Source: Serinus canaria (lineage: Eukaryota; Chordata; Aves; Passeriformes; Fringillidae). From it: a stretch of 64,000 nt of DNA. The DNA lies in contig NC_066316.1 of NCBI RefSeq assembly GCF_022539315.1, forward strand, positions 29,637,245-29,701,244, written 5' to 3'. Shown here one piece after another: positions 10,259-25,300 of this stretch. The notes under the pieces are model-generated. The model was not told the DNA's origin, did no database searches, and saw nothing but the letters and a program-made list of their open reading frames with translations. Made by a program: the position numbers and the translations under genes. Each line of letters begins with the position of its first letter. Within the stretch, counting starts at the first letter, position 1.

Positions 10259-13200
10259 GTGAGAACTCTCTGGGGGCAGAGGGAAGGAGATTGCTTGGTT
10301 TAAGTTTTATTAATCAATAGCAGTCAAATTGATGTTGGGGATTTTATACTAACATGTCCTATTAAATTGTTTTCAGATGCAAGCTCCAACTTTTTTCTTT
10401 AAAATAACTGCCAAATTAACTTTTTTCTTTTGGACACAATTATAATTAAGTGGATCTTTATCAAATCAAAAGCTTTCTCAACTCTTAAAGCATCTGAGGA
10501 GAAGAGGTCACTTTCATTATCATCTTAGTGTTGTTTTTTTAGTGTGACAATTCCTAAATCATAGTCACGGATCATTGAATGGTTCTGAAACTCTAAGAAT
10601 GCACTAAGATTGCTAGTCACTTGATGAAGGTGCACAGCTGCACTGAAACAACTTGTGTATTAAAAAGCTGAGAAATATACCAAGCTCTTCATTGAAATTG
10701 ATTCAAGGAATGTTTTAGATAGGAAGAAAGAACTTGGTGAAGTTACCAGTAGGAAAAAAAGAGGGAAACAAGCAAAGGAGACAGAAACAGCTAATTATGT
10801 AGGGTTAGGGTTGATGGTAATTAGCATATTTCAGTATTGTTAATAATTGTGCTTTTATTTTTTCTTGTCTCTTCTTCTTGACTTTCAAAGGGAATAGAAA
10901 ATCCTTGTCAGGTTTTCAGCTGGTTTTCTTTTTTATTATTTTTTTTTTCTTGCAAGCAATTTTTAATAACAATAGTATCATGGAGTTTAAAAAAAGGCCA
11001 AAAAATAAACCAAATAAGCATTGAACAACTTCTTAATTTCTGTCTGTTTTCTTTTCTTTTCTACATACACTTTCTAGTAGCAAATCATGCAAAACATTTC
11101 TTTCATGGCCACAGAAAACTTTGATTGAGGTAAAGCATATGCAGGCTCCTGAACATTTACTACGTCCTGTGGAGCTATACTCCATGAGTTTGGTATGTCT
11201 TGCTCTGCAGGATCATTTAGCAAGTAAAGCAAAAGTGGACACATGAGAGTTAGAAAACCATCCTCTATTGTGGAAAAAGCAGGGGAACACAAGTACCTTG
11301 AATTTATATGGCCCTGTGCTCATTATGGAATTTGTTGCCCATCTTAAGTGTACTCCAGGGTGCAGCTCTATTATTCAAAGTGCTAGATTAAAGAACTTTT
11401 TCATAAAAATAAAATTTTATTGTAATAAAATAATATTAATTTTATGAAAAATCAAAACACAATTTATTGTCAGTATTTATCATCTGTGAGTTGAATGCAT
11501 GCTTTATAAAGTGTGTTCACAAACCTCTAGGTGGATCTGAGCTAAGTCAGATTCTTGTGTAAACTTTATTCTTCATAATGGAGAATTCTTGACTTTCTGT
11601 CTTAATGAGAAAATGAATTTATACATGTTGTACTTTTAAGTGACTCATCTTTGAACCTCTCTCACTCATGGCTAAAGGACATAATTTAAACTGCAAATTG
11701 AGGCCTTGAATTAAACCTCATCTCTTCTGGTATTCGTGTAAAAATCAAAATGAAGTTATTTTGCTTCTGTAGATTTTTGTTTGTTTTAATACTTGAAAAT
11801 GAATCTTCTGTCCATACCCTAAAATTGGGATGTCTGTTGTTGCCAGATTGAAGTTAATCATCCTAACAAATTTGAACATTGAACAGAGATTTTATTGTGA
11901 TTCAGCTGTCTACTATTTTCTACTCCAGCCCCAAATTTAATTTTCTTGACTCAATAGAGGCAAAACTACATCAGAGTATGGCACCAAAATGGGACAATAT
12001 AAAATTAGGGTAAAACATTCTCTAAGTGTTCTTGAAACTTCTCTAATTAACAGTCATAATTTTAATAGACTATTAAATAAAATATTGTGTTAGACTTTCA
12101 TACTTTATTGTAAAATAAATCAATAATGTATTATTAAAAAAACGTATAAGCTATAGGTTTAGAGTTAAAAGTAGTAGTCATATGCATGTTTAAAATAATT
12201 GGGTTTGCAAAATAAAAACTTAGGAAGTTACTATTAAATTTAACCATTAAAAGAAATAGAAATGTTTGAAGGAGCTTTAACATCCAGCGAAAATATGTGT
12301 CATCAATTTCAACAATCTCATTACTGGAAAGTGCATGCAATCAAAAATGATTAATTTTCCTTAAAAACATTCTTGTAAACTTATTTTGCACATGGAATCA
12401 GTGTATGCAAATCCATCTAAAAATATCACTGGCCTACTGATGATATTTGAGCCATATAAAGGGAGGCTTCATTAAATGATCAACCATGAAGTGTCCAAGA
12501 ATACACAGATTCGTGTCTTAGACTTAGGTATTTGCATGTAGAATTTGGCTTTGAGAGTTTAATGACTAGTTAAACTTGGTTTTATACAGACCTTTATTCT
12601 AATAACCAAGGTACAGATTCTGATGACGACTTCCTAGAATTTAAAAATCTAGTTCAGTTTTCCATGTAATATTATCACATTAATATTCATTAATACAATT
12701 TAATTTCATTAAGTTGCTTTATGCCATCAGCTTGTTGCTAGCAACTGATGCATCCTACAAGTATAGCATGCAATAATTCTAATAATAGCAAAATGTCATG
12801 TGAAAAAGAAAAAAAAGGTGAGATTAAAATTATGATATTGCTTTGAAATTTCTGTTTCTATAAGGGAAAGCAAAAAAAATCACTTTTTTTGTGTAGTTGC
12901 CCTTACTCTAACAAAGGTGTCAGTTCTTAAATATGTTTACATTGTTAAGAGGCAAAACTAATGAGTCAGAAAAACTCTTTTTATTCCTATGTCAAATAAT
13001 ATTTCTCTTTTGCAAAATATCTTTTGAACTCTTTCTGTACAGCCAAGTCTTCTAACACAAGAATTTACTGAATTTGGAAGACTTTTCTTGGGTTTATAAA
13101 TGGAAAAAGAAAAAAAAAAAAGTGCTCGGTGTATTTAAGGCATTTTGACAGTTTTTAGAAAAGACATCTTGTTTAAAAAAAGAAAACTACAGTATATTTA

Positions 13201-13284
13201 CCTAAACTCAACCTTCTACTGAAAAAATCATAAACTAACTATTAATTTGTAGGTGATGCTTGGTTTATATCTTCCTGTTTGTAG
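10259..13284 (+). other. KIF6: KIF6 intron, 3.0 kb
   Basis: Intron bounded by gtgaga and cctgtttgtag. No transposon was recognised. It holds a small AT-rich inverted repeat (arms of 12 bp at 11397-11408 and 11440-11451) and the RFX-like palindrome at 12734-12745 (separate entry). A short A-rich run lies near 13110. Confidence 0.8.
12734..12745. promoter_or_regulatory. Possible RFX (X-box-like) palindrome
   Basis: The 12-bp perfect palindrome GTTGCTAGCAAC fits the loose RFX-factor pattern of two inverted half sites (GTHRYY and RRYNAC) with no spacer. RFX factors drive ciliary genes and KIF6 is a ciliary kinesin, so an intronic enhancer site is conceivable. The spacing is shorter than the usual X-box, and a 12-bp palindrome can occur by chance in 64 kb. 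Low confidence. Confidence 0.2.
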
Positions 13285-13388
13285 ATGATTATCCAGCTGA
13301 AAAAGGAGATCCAGGATTTGAAGGATGAGTTGGCACTGGTGACTGGCAAGCAAAGAAAATCAGAGCTTTCCCAAGAAGAGCTACTTCA
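13285..13388 (+). CDS. KIF6: KIF6 exon: neck coiled coil
   Basis: Internal exon of 104 nt, entering in phase 0 and leaving after two bases of a codon (CA|G). It encodes MIIQLKKEIQDLKDELALVT, then GKQRKSELSQEELLQ with the last Gln split across the junction. The LKKEIQDLKDELALV run has hydrophobic residues at heptad positions and is the neck coiled coil that dimerises the motor. KIF6 is recognisable from the continuation IQELKDELAMVTG in the human protein as I recall it. The acceptor is gtttgtag, the donor TCA|gtaata. Reading through the donor gives an immediate in-frame TAA (13390-13392), so the splice is needed for the stalk to be made. Confidence 0.95.
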
Positions 13389-16300
13389 GTAATACATTGT
13401 TTTCATTTTCTTCTTTTAGTATTACACTTTTCATCAGTTTCTTTATTGGCATAAATATTTAAATTCATCTCAAAGTTTTAAACTTCCTTGTGAATAATGA
13501 AGTAGAGTTAGGTGCCAGTTTAGAATGGCAGATTTCCATGAAAAGCTCTATGAGGCTGCTGGCTGTGTTTTTGCAGCCTCAGCGTTGAGGAAGTGAAGTA
13601 AAGTAAACGCAAAGGATGGGAATGCCTGTCAAATGCCAGGCAAAAAGAAGTGTTGTATAATAGGGCAGAATAAAAAAGTCTCTCTCAAAACTGGATATGC
13701 AATCTGAATAGAGTCCAAAAAATATTCTTGTGCTAAGATGTATCATGCTGCAGCATTAGTTTGATATAAACCAAAAGAAATCTCACATTTCAGATGCACA
13801 ATTTTTCAGTGTCTTGAAAGCCAAATATTCTTTTTTTTTTAACTGAACATGCTGTTGAAATATACTATTAATTCATATAAATATTGTAACATTCTGTAGC
13901 TTTTGGTAACAGATCAGTACAGCAGATAGGAGCTTGCTAAATATGATGTGTTTACTCAGGTCTGAATGTTCACAATAACTTAATTCAATTTCTAGGTTTG
14001 AAAAATTGATTCTATAGTATGGACCTATTTAATTACTGTACCTCAACGCTATAAAGAAAGAAGTAACTGCCTAATTTTGTTTGATTAGTATGTTAGCAGT
14101 AACCAAATTGAAGCTGTGGGAATATTTAGTCTTTAATTTCTCAAGGGACTGCTCCAGAAGACAACTACCAGTGCTAACAATTTCCCCTGACACACAGGAG
14201 TGTCTGGAGACATGAGGACAAGCTGCTACCTTGAACCTTGAATTTCTCATGTAGATTGTTGTCATTAGTGATCATTTATATCAGCAGTTATCAGTATATT
14301 CTCCTAACCAGAAATGTCCCTGTAGTTCCTAGGGAATTAATATATATTTATCATCTGCTCAACCATGAGTGTCAAATGCACAAATAACATTGCAGGGTAG
14401 CACTAGATGTGACCAAGACTAGCCATAGAAAGAAAAGTACCTTTCTTTTTCATTATATGCAGAATTAAATGCCCTTATTAGTTAGTTTCTTTTTACCCTG
14501 GCGGAAGGGTAAAAATAAACCTTTTTAATCTTCAGAAGATGACTGACTTTCTTAGACATTCTTAAATAATCTGTATGTCAGTTTAAATAAGTGCTTTCAT
14601 AGTTTTCATTATTGTAAAAATCTGTTGCATTAATTTTAACTGTGGTCTTGTTTGCTGCTTACTTTGTATAGAGAAACTGAGATTTTGAGAATCGTTTGGG
14701 TTTTCTAAGACCACAGTAATAAATCTTATTTCCTAAGATTTTTACCTTTTTGACATGGAAATAACAGTATTATAAATAGGAATAGTTTATAAATAGTAAT
14801 GGACTAATGGTTGATTAAATTTTTCATTATGATTATGCAAAGGAAAACTAGGAATGTACCACCTGAATACAATTACACTATAGCATACATCTGGGAGGTT
14901 TGATTTCAGAAATGTGACTAAAAAGTGTATTAGTTTTATGTTTTTCCTATTTGTCCATGTGGCACAATATATAGTGCATTACACTATCAGAAAAGGTTTC
15001 TTCTGAGCTAATAATAACAAGGAATTTTGCATCCCAGTAATTTTGCATTACTCCAGAAAGAAGCAGGGTGGAGACTTTTATGAGTTTCTACCTGTATTAA
15101 GTCATATAATAAGAACTTTCAAGGACCTCAGCTACACTAGGTCAATGCAAAATTTCAAGGTTTCTAAATTTATCATTTATTTATATGTATTCAGGTTCAT
15201 GTAGCACATGTATTCATTGTTTCAAAATTAAGTTCTTTCTTGGAACAATGCTGTGAAATTAAAGTATAGAACAGCACTTAAGTACAGCTGACTGGGATAT
15301 AATAATTTTCCTGAGGATCAATACTAAACAAGAAGGGCCGTAAACAATTAACCTCATCAGTCATCAATGCCATATAATAGCATTGTTCAGGGATTGTTTT
15401 CTTACTATATTTTAAAGTAAAAAGAAAACCTAATTAGATATAGAGAGTTTTTTCAAAGAGAAAGGCAAAGAGAGTGTTAGAGAATAACTGTCACAATACA
15501 AGAGTCAGACTGGCTTGTTGGTGCTTTGGGCTGCAGTTGAATGGAATGTTGAAAGCTAGGTCAATCTTTTCTAGAACAATTCAAGGGAAGGAAAATATCA
15601 AATGTTAGGGTTTATGAGTTTTGCATTTGTCTGTGTTAAGGCAAACAAAGTGCTCACAGATAAACAACTGATGCAGCTCAAACAACCAAATGAAAATACA
15701 GTGAAATGATAGTATAAAAAGCCACTACTTCAATGAAAGTATCTTTTTGTGGTTTTGAACATTTATACTTTTTGAACTTGCTTTCATATGGCAATAACAT
15801 TTGTGACCACGCTGATTTACATGTCTGAGCTTGAGGTCCAAAAATGTTCTAAGCATTTATGACAATCAGCAGATAGCATCTAAGAGTCCTGTCTCCAGTT
15901 AGAGTCTATCAACACATAACAGCAAGTCTCCATGACAGTTCTGTTTATTGGGACTGGCCATCTGAGCTTGGAGCTACTCATTATCTGGAGAGTTTGTACA
16001 CATTAAAGAATAAATATACAATTGACTAGTCCAAACAGATGTATGGACCTGAATGATGCTGATAAAATCATGATTGACTGTTACTGGAAAATGTCTATGT
16101 TGGGATTTGCCTCTGGTTTTGCATCTTTAATGAAACCGAAATAATATTATTTATCAGGAGCCATACAGATCAGTTTGTTATGACAGGGAGAAGAAGAAAA
16201 GCAGCATGGTATAGGTGATAATGCAACATACTCTGTTGTGCTTTATTTCAAGTGGCCACCCAAGAATGATTCTTAAAGCACTAGAATTGTCGGGGATTAT

Positions 16301-19300
16301 TTTATTATTATTGTTTTTATTGTTGTTACTTTTCTTAAATGTCAGAGAGGAAATTAAGGTCATTATGGATTTCAAACCCTACTTAGACATTTTTGCTGAG
16401 TTAGGATATCTTCTGTTTAAACTTTAATAAACTATATCTCATCGTGTGTGTGTGTGTATATACGTATCTATGTAGACAATTCAAGTTTATATAGTTCTTT
16501 TCCAAACCCTTAGACTTTGACTGAAGTCTAGCTGTGGTTAATTTTATTGCAAATAATTGACTAGTAAGGAGAACTGTAACAAAGGATAGTCTTATAAAAA
16601 ATTGATGTGTTTTAATTTTTTTTTTTTGATTCATCATATGTATTTTAACAGAGATCACTGCAAAATTGATCTGCTGAAAGTATTCTGATCCTGGGGGTTT
16701 TTTTCTAATTCTTTGATGCTCAGCACAGGTGGTCAAAGGTACAGCACATGTCAGTGAGAAACTCCATGCACTGGGTACACATTTTTTAGTTTTGTCCCAC
16801 ATAGTGCTTTATCTCAGGCACTTTTCAGAAGACAGATGCCAAAATGAAACCAAGTCCAGTGGTATGTGTGTAGATCCAATATTTTTTAGTCTAACACAAT
16901 GCTTATGGTATTGCATAGGTTTTTTCACTCTCTACATATAGTGCAGGAACTATGTGTTAGTGATTGCCCAGGAAATAAGAGTAAATAATACGTGAAAATT
17001 GTATTTTGTATGTTTCTTGACTTACTAAGTCAAGAAATGCTGAACATTTCTCGTAACAATGAGCTTCATTCTATTTGTTTACATTCAGAGCATTCCAAAG
17101 GAAATTGTTTGCCTACTCAATGCAGTTGAAATTGCTAAATATTTGCAAGTAGCATACGAATAAGCTGATTTTCATTCTTTATTGTTTTTTTCCTCAAAAA
17201 TCAAAATTCTTCAGGGATTTATTTTATTTTTTTTTCATTTAATGGAAGGAAAAAATCTGTCAAATAGGTTTTCCTCAGAATAACTACAATGTCTCATTAA
17301 CATTCACTGAGTTTAAAACAAATTGGAAAATGCTCTTGACTTTTCTTGGGTATGGTAAATTATAGTATGATGCACCTTATCAGTTGTGTGACTAAAGCTA
17401 TAGCTGTCTGGAATTCAGAATTCTATGTTAAATGGTGAGCACTTGGATTACTTTGTCATATTTTTTATTTTATTAGTTTATTCTCATAAATGTTAAACAT
17501 AAATTAATTCTTCTGCTCTCATTTTGTTTATCCAAAAAGCAAAGCTTAAAAAATTCAGCTAGACTACATAAGTGGTTCAGAATGTACTTCATAAAATGCT
17601 TCCAAAATCTGAATTGCTTGCTTTGGATCTTGCCTTCTATTTCCTCTGCAGTAAAAGGCTGATCTAAATATTTCTTTGAGCTGAAGAATTAGTTTCATAT
17701 TTAAGGGGAAAAAAAATTAGAAAAGGAGCTCTTTGAACTATTTTTAAATAGTAGAAAATAACATCATACATCCCAAATACAAGGAAATTTTACTCTTTTA
17801 GCTTTCAGCATTATGCTTTAGAATAGAATTAAATTACCTTCAAATGATTATTTTTTTGTGAATTGTATGCCAAAAGTAAAAGGGAAAGTCCTTTTTTTTG
17901 AATAATTTGTGATTTTTTTTTAATAATATAAATGAGCTCACTAGCAATTTTCAGTATGTGCCCAGAAAGTCAGGATTTCAAATCAACGTCCTATGTTCCA
18001 GAGCACCCACGCTTCCAGAGATTTTGCCAGCTGGAAATCTCTAAGAACAGGACTGGAAGTACTGGCTTAGCACTTTAATTTATTAATAACTTTACCTTAT
18101 TTCTTTCAGATACATAAGTTATTACAGACACTTCTATTTTTTACTTCAACAGTCATATATTGTTCATCTTACTCAGTTCCTGGAGATCTCATTACTTCAG
18201 TCTTACATTTGTTCTGTTTCAACATAGTGACATCTGTATGCTATCATAGTATTAACAATATTGCGCTGTTGTACAATATAGACCTTTAACAGTTACTCAG
18301 TTAAGCTGCTGAACAAATGGCTTCTTTTACAAAGCAGAGCAAATGTTCTTATTTGCTGATGTCAGTGTTCAATTTCATTTGCAAGGTGGAAGAAATAAAG
18401 GCATATCACCTTGCCTTTTGTCAACACAGTTTTGCAGACCACAGGTCTGTGTTAGCAGATTGACAAACATGAACTGTGTAGGCAATATTCAAGAGAAAAC
18501 AAGCTACCTTAGCTGTAAAGTAGTCTTAAGATGTCTCACATTAACTGCTTGCTTAGATGCCTGATTTAGAATGCTATTAAATCAATGTATTTTCTTAGAG
18601 GACGTATTTTCTCCTACAGGTTATGAAATCCATAGCAACAGCACAGAAAGTTCAGATTCCTAATGCATGCAGCTAAGCTACGTGCTTAAATTGTAAATAA
18701 TTTTCTGTGATCCTGCTTTTTGTTCCCAGCCCCCTGAAAGTAGGGGAAAAAATCTTATTTAAAATGATCACCTTTTACATTGAAACTATTCAGAGATAAT
18801 AAAGTGTGAAGTTCTTTTCAAAGTATAGCAAATTTTTTTCAGCATGGGTGTGGGAGGGAAGTAGATGATCTACTGTGTCCTGTTTTTCAGGGTTTAAAAT
18901 TATACTGGTCATCTAATGACTGGTTATATGGTTTCACCAGTAATAGTGAAATAAACACATATTAGTGAGGTGTATGGAGAAAACATAAAATAGCTTCCAT
19001 TGATTATTTATATGTTTGAAAGAATCTTGGAGCCAGTTTTCAAATATATATGATCAAATGTGATCATAGAAGCTTTTTGAATCTCACTAATATTCATTGA
19101 CTATTTGGTCAGGAGCATTCTTCCAAAGGTACCACTAAATATCTGTTTGTATCTTTTGGAACTTTGAATACTTTTTGATAGTCTTTTTCTTTGAGCTTAT
19201 AAGTAATAACCAGTGATACTTTACAGAGTTTTTTAAACTACTTCTGTCTTCTATACTGTAGGATTTACTTGGTGTTCATCCATATGATTACTTTTGGCTT

Positions 19301-22300
19301 CTTTGAATTGCTGTTATGCTTGTCCTATATAATTTCATTTTATTTCAAGTTCTTCATCCTTTGTAGATATTTTGATTTTTTTTTTAAATTTTGATAAACT
19401 AAAGGTTGGTTTTCTCTTGCTACTTTTAGATATACTCCAGTGATTAGAACATAACTACTGTTATGGCCACAAGTATTAGCTGGCAGTGAGTAGCATTCCT
19501 TTCTGTATGTGCTTTTGGATTGTTTTTATAAAGTGCTGTTGAAGAAGGAAATCATCTACTCAGCAAGCTACTTGACATGTTTCTTCTCTGAAAAAAAAAA
19601 AAATTGCATGTGTAGAATTACAGGCAGTAGGCACCTTTTTCTCTTATAAACCAGTCTTGGTCTTTTTATTGTCCAGTCCAAATCACCCCTTTTCTTACTG
19701 ATACAAAGATTTAGAGCTGTGTGCATTTCATCACTGAAATGAATGCTTTTCAGCTGTGTAGAAACTCCTCTTACATCTGTTTGCCACATGGTAGCCATCT
19801 AATTCAGAATAGTCTCCTGTAATATGTAGTTGTTAGAGCACTATATAGATATTTTTCAAAACTATGTAAATCTTCCAGGCTGTAGAAATGTAAGACACTC
19901 AAGGCTTACTGCTCTTAATTACTACCCTGGTCTAAGACTGAACCAAATCAATGTCGCCTATACCAGGTCCATGCAAATAAAACTATTCTATGAAATATCT
20001 ACTGAAGGGATTGGACAAAGGCTCCACTATTTAGTTACCTGAATTATTATTATTTCACCCAGGAGTTAGCACAGTTTTGTTAAATGAAGGGTTAAGCAAT
20101 TATTTCTGGACACAGCATACAGCATTATCCTCTACAAGTATCAGCTATCCTGTCATATGTACTACCTGTCAGTAATGTATAACAGCTCTTCTCCGGTAAA
20201 GCTGGATGTATTCCATGTACTTTTACCTTCTGTCATTTCATTCACAACAGTGCCTGGAAATACCTTTCCTTTTCTCTCTTATCTTCCATTGCATTATTCA
20301 TAAAATCTACTACTTTGAATCTCCAAGGTCTTCCCATGCTGATGCACACTTGAAGCTTACTTAGCTTCAAGTTAGCTGTTCTTAAATGCAATAATTGTTC
20401 TGCTTCCACTATCATGCATTTTTTACATCAATGGATTAATAAAACTTCTAGATATTTGGCATTCCTATTTAAACAATATAGACATCATTATTAAACTTAA
20501 TGATAATTTTTGAAATGAATATATTTTGAAACTAATTGGTACCAATTACTTTACCAATAAGAATACTATTGCAAAGTCAAAGTAAACAAACTTGTTTCAT
20601 TAAAACCAACTCTGTAATTATTATAAGTTCTTCATTAGCTGCCTTGCTAGCAGCCTAGTTTTCATAAAATCAGATTTTTGCTTGTGACAGAGTTCACAAC
20701 TGACACACAAAATTAATTGTTATTTAAGTGGACTTAATTTTGGTACATAACACACAATGTCAGTGATCAGGGGTTAAAAGGCAAGTTCTCTCAGGAATGA
20801 ATCATGGCACATAAAACAAGGTCAAAACAAGTCCTTCCAAATCTGTTTTTTGAGACTGTGCATCCTGCAAGCTGTTGAGGGCTCCAGACTTTAAAAACTT
20901 GCTCAGTTGGCTGGGAGTGCTTTTCTGATGCATTTCAGCTGTGTAATTTGCATCCTGGTTCATCCAAACAAGTGACTAATTCAGAAGCAGATTTTTAGAA
21001 AAAATATAGGTGCATGTCATTTAATGAATGGGTAAAAGTGAAGTAGTACAATGCTCAGTTAATCATCCTGAAGTTGTGCTATCAGAAAAATTGCATGGAA
21101 TCTGAAGTAATGTGGATAGAAAGGTTTTGTGATTTATGTGTAGTCTAATCAGTAAGCACTCTTCATTAAAGAAGAATTTCTGAAGGGTGGAAAGTAACAG
21201 AAGAGAAATAAAGTTGATAATGTAAAAGCTGTCTCTGAGCTGCAGTACAGTGTGTGTTTACATTATCTGCAAAAGAAAAGATATAAAGAGGGAAAGGGTC
21301 CATCAAGAACTTGGGCCTGATTGACAGTAACTAATGAAAGAGCACTGTTAGTTTAACATGTTTCCATCCCAATTGTTTATGACTGTTCTACTGTGGGTTT
21401 TCTTCCAAGCATCAGCACAAGGACTTGTGCTTGACATGCTTGTGGTTTCACATTCTGGTATCATGATTCAAACCTGCCTGGATCAGCACTGTAATACTTT
21501 CCTTTTTGTACTATGTTAATATGTAAAGGACCACTATCAAAATTAGTTTTAAATTAATCTTGTAAATCACTTAATGCTGTTCCCTTGACATTGACTTAAA
21601 AACTTTTGTGCATGTGTATAATCTTTTGCTTCTATTTGGGGTTTTGTTGTTTGGTTTTGTTTTTTTTTTTTTCTGATGAGCAGTAGGAAAGAAAGGCCCA
21701 TTCTTTGTTTACTGCTGTTTTTCACATAAAATGGGTTTTTGTTTCATACTTCCATGTTCTGCATCCTTCTGAGAAATTTCTGTTGGGAAAACTATTTTTT
21801 CTGATACAGCAGGGTTCTGGCAATAGTCTTCATCATACACTTGCTCTTATTGATGTAAGATAAGCCTGCTGTTCTCAGGGCAGAACATTGCAGTAGTAAA
21901 AGAACAGAAATCTATTCAAAATTACCTTGGATACTTCATTTACTTTAATAACATCAAGCCATATTTACTGCTCTGTAGTTTACCTTACAACATACAAGAG
22001 AAAAGAGAAAAAAGGGAGTCACTTTGGATGCCTGTGAGTTATAAGAGACATCTTCATATGATACTTATTTTCCTGTCATATAAAATTAACAGTGATCATC
22101 CACATTCCAGTTTTGATTAGCACAAATTCTGCATGAAAACATATTTGAGAGCCTTACTAAGCTAAAACTAATGAAGAATGCAGCATCTGGCTTGCTAATG
22201 TTATTAACTACAACAAATGAAACATTATTAGTTTAATACTTGTTTATACACAAAAATAGAGGTTTTAGGATTTCTAAATTTACTTTTAGGTTTGGGGATT

Positions 22301-25300
22301 TTTTTAATACTAGTTTAATACTTTCAGTGCAAGTATCTTGTGGCTAGGTACTTCTATATCAGATTAATGGAGCCTTTTCTGATACAACTCACCAGCATAA
22401 CAAAATTCCTTCAAATTTAAACAAATTAAATTTACCATCTTATGTTAAAAGAGTACCAGATACATATATGTACATATGTCATATTTCTGCTGGAGCAGTT
22501 AAGTGTGACAAGCAAGCAATTCAGTAATTTTCAATTCAGTGTTTGTTCCTAGCTCCATAATTAGGTTACCACTGAATTTCAGTTAATTAAACAGCTTCCA
22601 TCATAGCTTTTTCCTGTCAAACTGACTTTAAAAGCAGAGCAGTGTGAATTCATAGCTCAAAGTTTTTTTTTATAAGGGTCTCTCCAGTGTCATATAAAAT
22701 TCCTAGAGTTGATCTACAGATGATATTACAGAGAGCATCTCTTTATCTGGTTTTCTGCTCCAGTGAGTGATAGATATTTGTTACAAGGTTTTTGGTGTCA
22801 TTTCATTAATAGGTCTTTGGCTTGATTATCTTGAATTTTTTATTTTAGTTCAGGGATTTTTTTTTTTTTTTTTGCTACTGATTGATACCTTGCAAAGCAC
22901 ATTTTGTAAGTTATAACAGAGAAATAGAATGTCAAAACAGGAATTTATTTTTTCTGTAGTCCATCTTTCATATAACAGGGAGGTCCAGGACTGCTGTAGT
23001 GCTAGTCTCCAAAAATGCAGTCAAGAAAGGAAAACATAACATCATACTGTAAGCAGGAGTGTTCACATATATGCAATGTTATGGAAAGTGGTTTTGGTAT
23101 GTTTGTTAGGTTTTTTTTTTTTCTTCTTGATTCTAGCTGGTTTTCATTATATGCTTGAACCAAAGCATTTAAACACCCTCTAGTTTATGAGTTACCTTGG
23201 CATTCTCAATCATTTTGTAGAACCTATGTACATGATTTTTCTAAATTATTTTCCCATTGAATTTTGCAAATTTGTGTAATGGGGAGATTAAGGTTCAGCC
23301 TGGATTGTTTTGGGGAGAAGAAAAGCTCAGTCACGTACTTAAAAAATTTTCAAACATGATATATATTCTGTGTCCAGCATGCTCTTTCCTTTAGCAATTT
23401 CATTATCAAAACACCCTTCTTTGGGCAACTTTATTTTATAATTTCTGTTTTGAGGGAACATGAAAATATTGACCATTATCCTCAGCATAAAAGCATAAGT
23501 TAATAAAAGATTAATTGTTCAGGTCTTTTTGAAAGAAACTCTAGTTCACAACTCTTACAGAAAATAGACTAGGCTAGGTTTATAGTCTCAGGGCTCAGCT
23601 GCAATAGATGACAAAAAATACTTTATTTCCTATGCCTTTTTGTTATTCTGCTATGACTGAGTTGAAAAATGGTCCTTTAGAAAAAGGACTTTTTATTTTA
23701 CCTCATGATTTCATATTACCTTTGTTCTGACGCTTACCCATGCCTATGAGTAGACCAGTAAAGGAAGATTTGCTAGAAAGTTCTAAGGACTTCTTGTTCT
23801 CTATGAGTTTCTTGCTGCTCTTGAACAGCTGGACTCTACTTTGTTCAGTGTTGGGTTATTTAGTCTGTTCTGGTTCAGTTCTTGCTGACATTTTCTTGCA
23901 AAAGTCTTTGGCTTGAGAAAAACAGTTCAATGTGCATTCTCCTTGTGGAAAGCTAAAGATCAAACATAGGTGACTATTTCAGAAAATGCTACTTTTGCTA
24001 AGGAGAATGGTATTCTCCATCTCTTGAAAGTAGCAGAATGAAAAATGAAAGCTATTTTGGCTCTCCTTTATTTTCAAAAGGATTTTTCTCACTATCTCGC
24101 TATTGGAGGATGACTTCAGCCTGTGCATGATTTTGACCAGAAAAAATGTTCTAGACTTGTGACTGTAGGTGCCCTGAATGAGTTTCATAAATCTTTTACA
24201 GCCCTATTTTATATAATTCTGTGCTCTAGTTTTCATATATTCTATATATTTAATTTTATGGAATATTTAGAGAAAAATAAAAATTTGCGTGGCTGGTTTT
24301 CTTTTATTAATTTATTTTTGTTTTGTTTTTATTTATAGCATTTAGACTTGGATGGTCTTTTCTTGTTCTCATTCTTAACAATGAAATATTGGAAATTTAT
24401 CTAAAAATATAGTGACAATCTAGGGTTTCCTACAACTGGGAAAGAGGCTGAATTGGTTTATAACTTCAGATTTACAGTGCACTATTTTAGATTTGACTCA
24501 GTCTTTTGGTGCTCATATCTCTTTTGGCTTTTATGTACTACTTGGAAATCAAAAAATTCATTATACTGTTGTGATTTTTCATTAATTCAGGAAAGGTAAC
24601 ATAAGAGAGAGGAAATAACAGTTTATATCTATAACTACAGCTTGTCTAGTTTGTTGCACTTAACAAATGAACCTTGACTCTCAACTGGAATAATAATTTC
24701 AATAATTAGAGCATAATGTTTCATGAATTTTATATTCTTTATCTTTCTCTTGATATATTTTCACATTATAGTTATTGTAATTGCAAGTTAGGGCAATTTT
24801 TTTTATTGATTCCCATAGCCTAAATCTGTTGTAATCTGAGTATGTGTAAATCCCTAGCAACCAGATAATCTTTGAAAGTTAAAACATCTCCTTCATAATT
24901 TCTAGTTCAAGATAAAGGCTCATTTTTGTAGATGACTTCATATAGTCAGTCTAGACAATCTAATTATCAAACCCCATTTTTTACTTTTTTCCTCTTACTT
25001 ACTGAAACCAATAAGGTCCTTAAGATAGTGACAAATACTGATTCTGTGTCTGTGCAATCACAATCATATTCTCATTAAAAGTATAAATGCCTCTCTTTTC
25101 CCAGTGCTTACACAAATGCCTGCCTCCATGGATGAAGGATGAATTCTCCTGCTCTTTGTGCTTAGTGTGTCTGCAGAGAGTATGTGTAACTTTGGACTGT
25201 TGGCTTCTGTTCTGTTGTACTCTTAATGCTGTGAAAAATCATGTAGCAATAAGTAAAATTTTGGGTTATTTTACTGAGTAAATTTTTTTATCTCTTCAGT

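Noticed and set aside
16401..16802. Minus-strand open frame of 133 codons, the longest in the window
   Set aside because: The translation is low-complexity with a His/Thr microsatellite stretch (from the GT tract), has no recognisable domain, and no promoter or splice context supports it.
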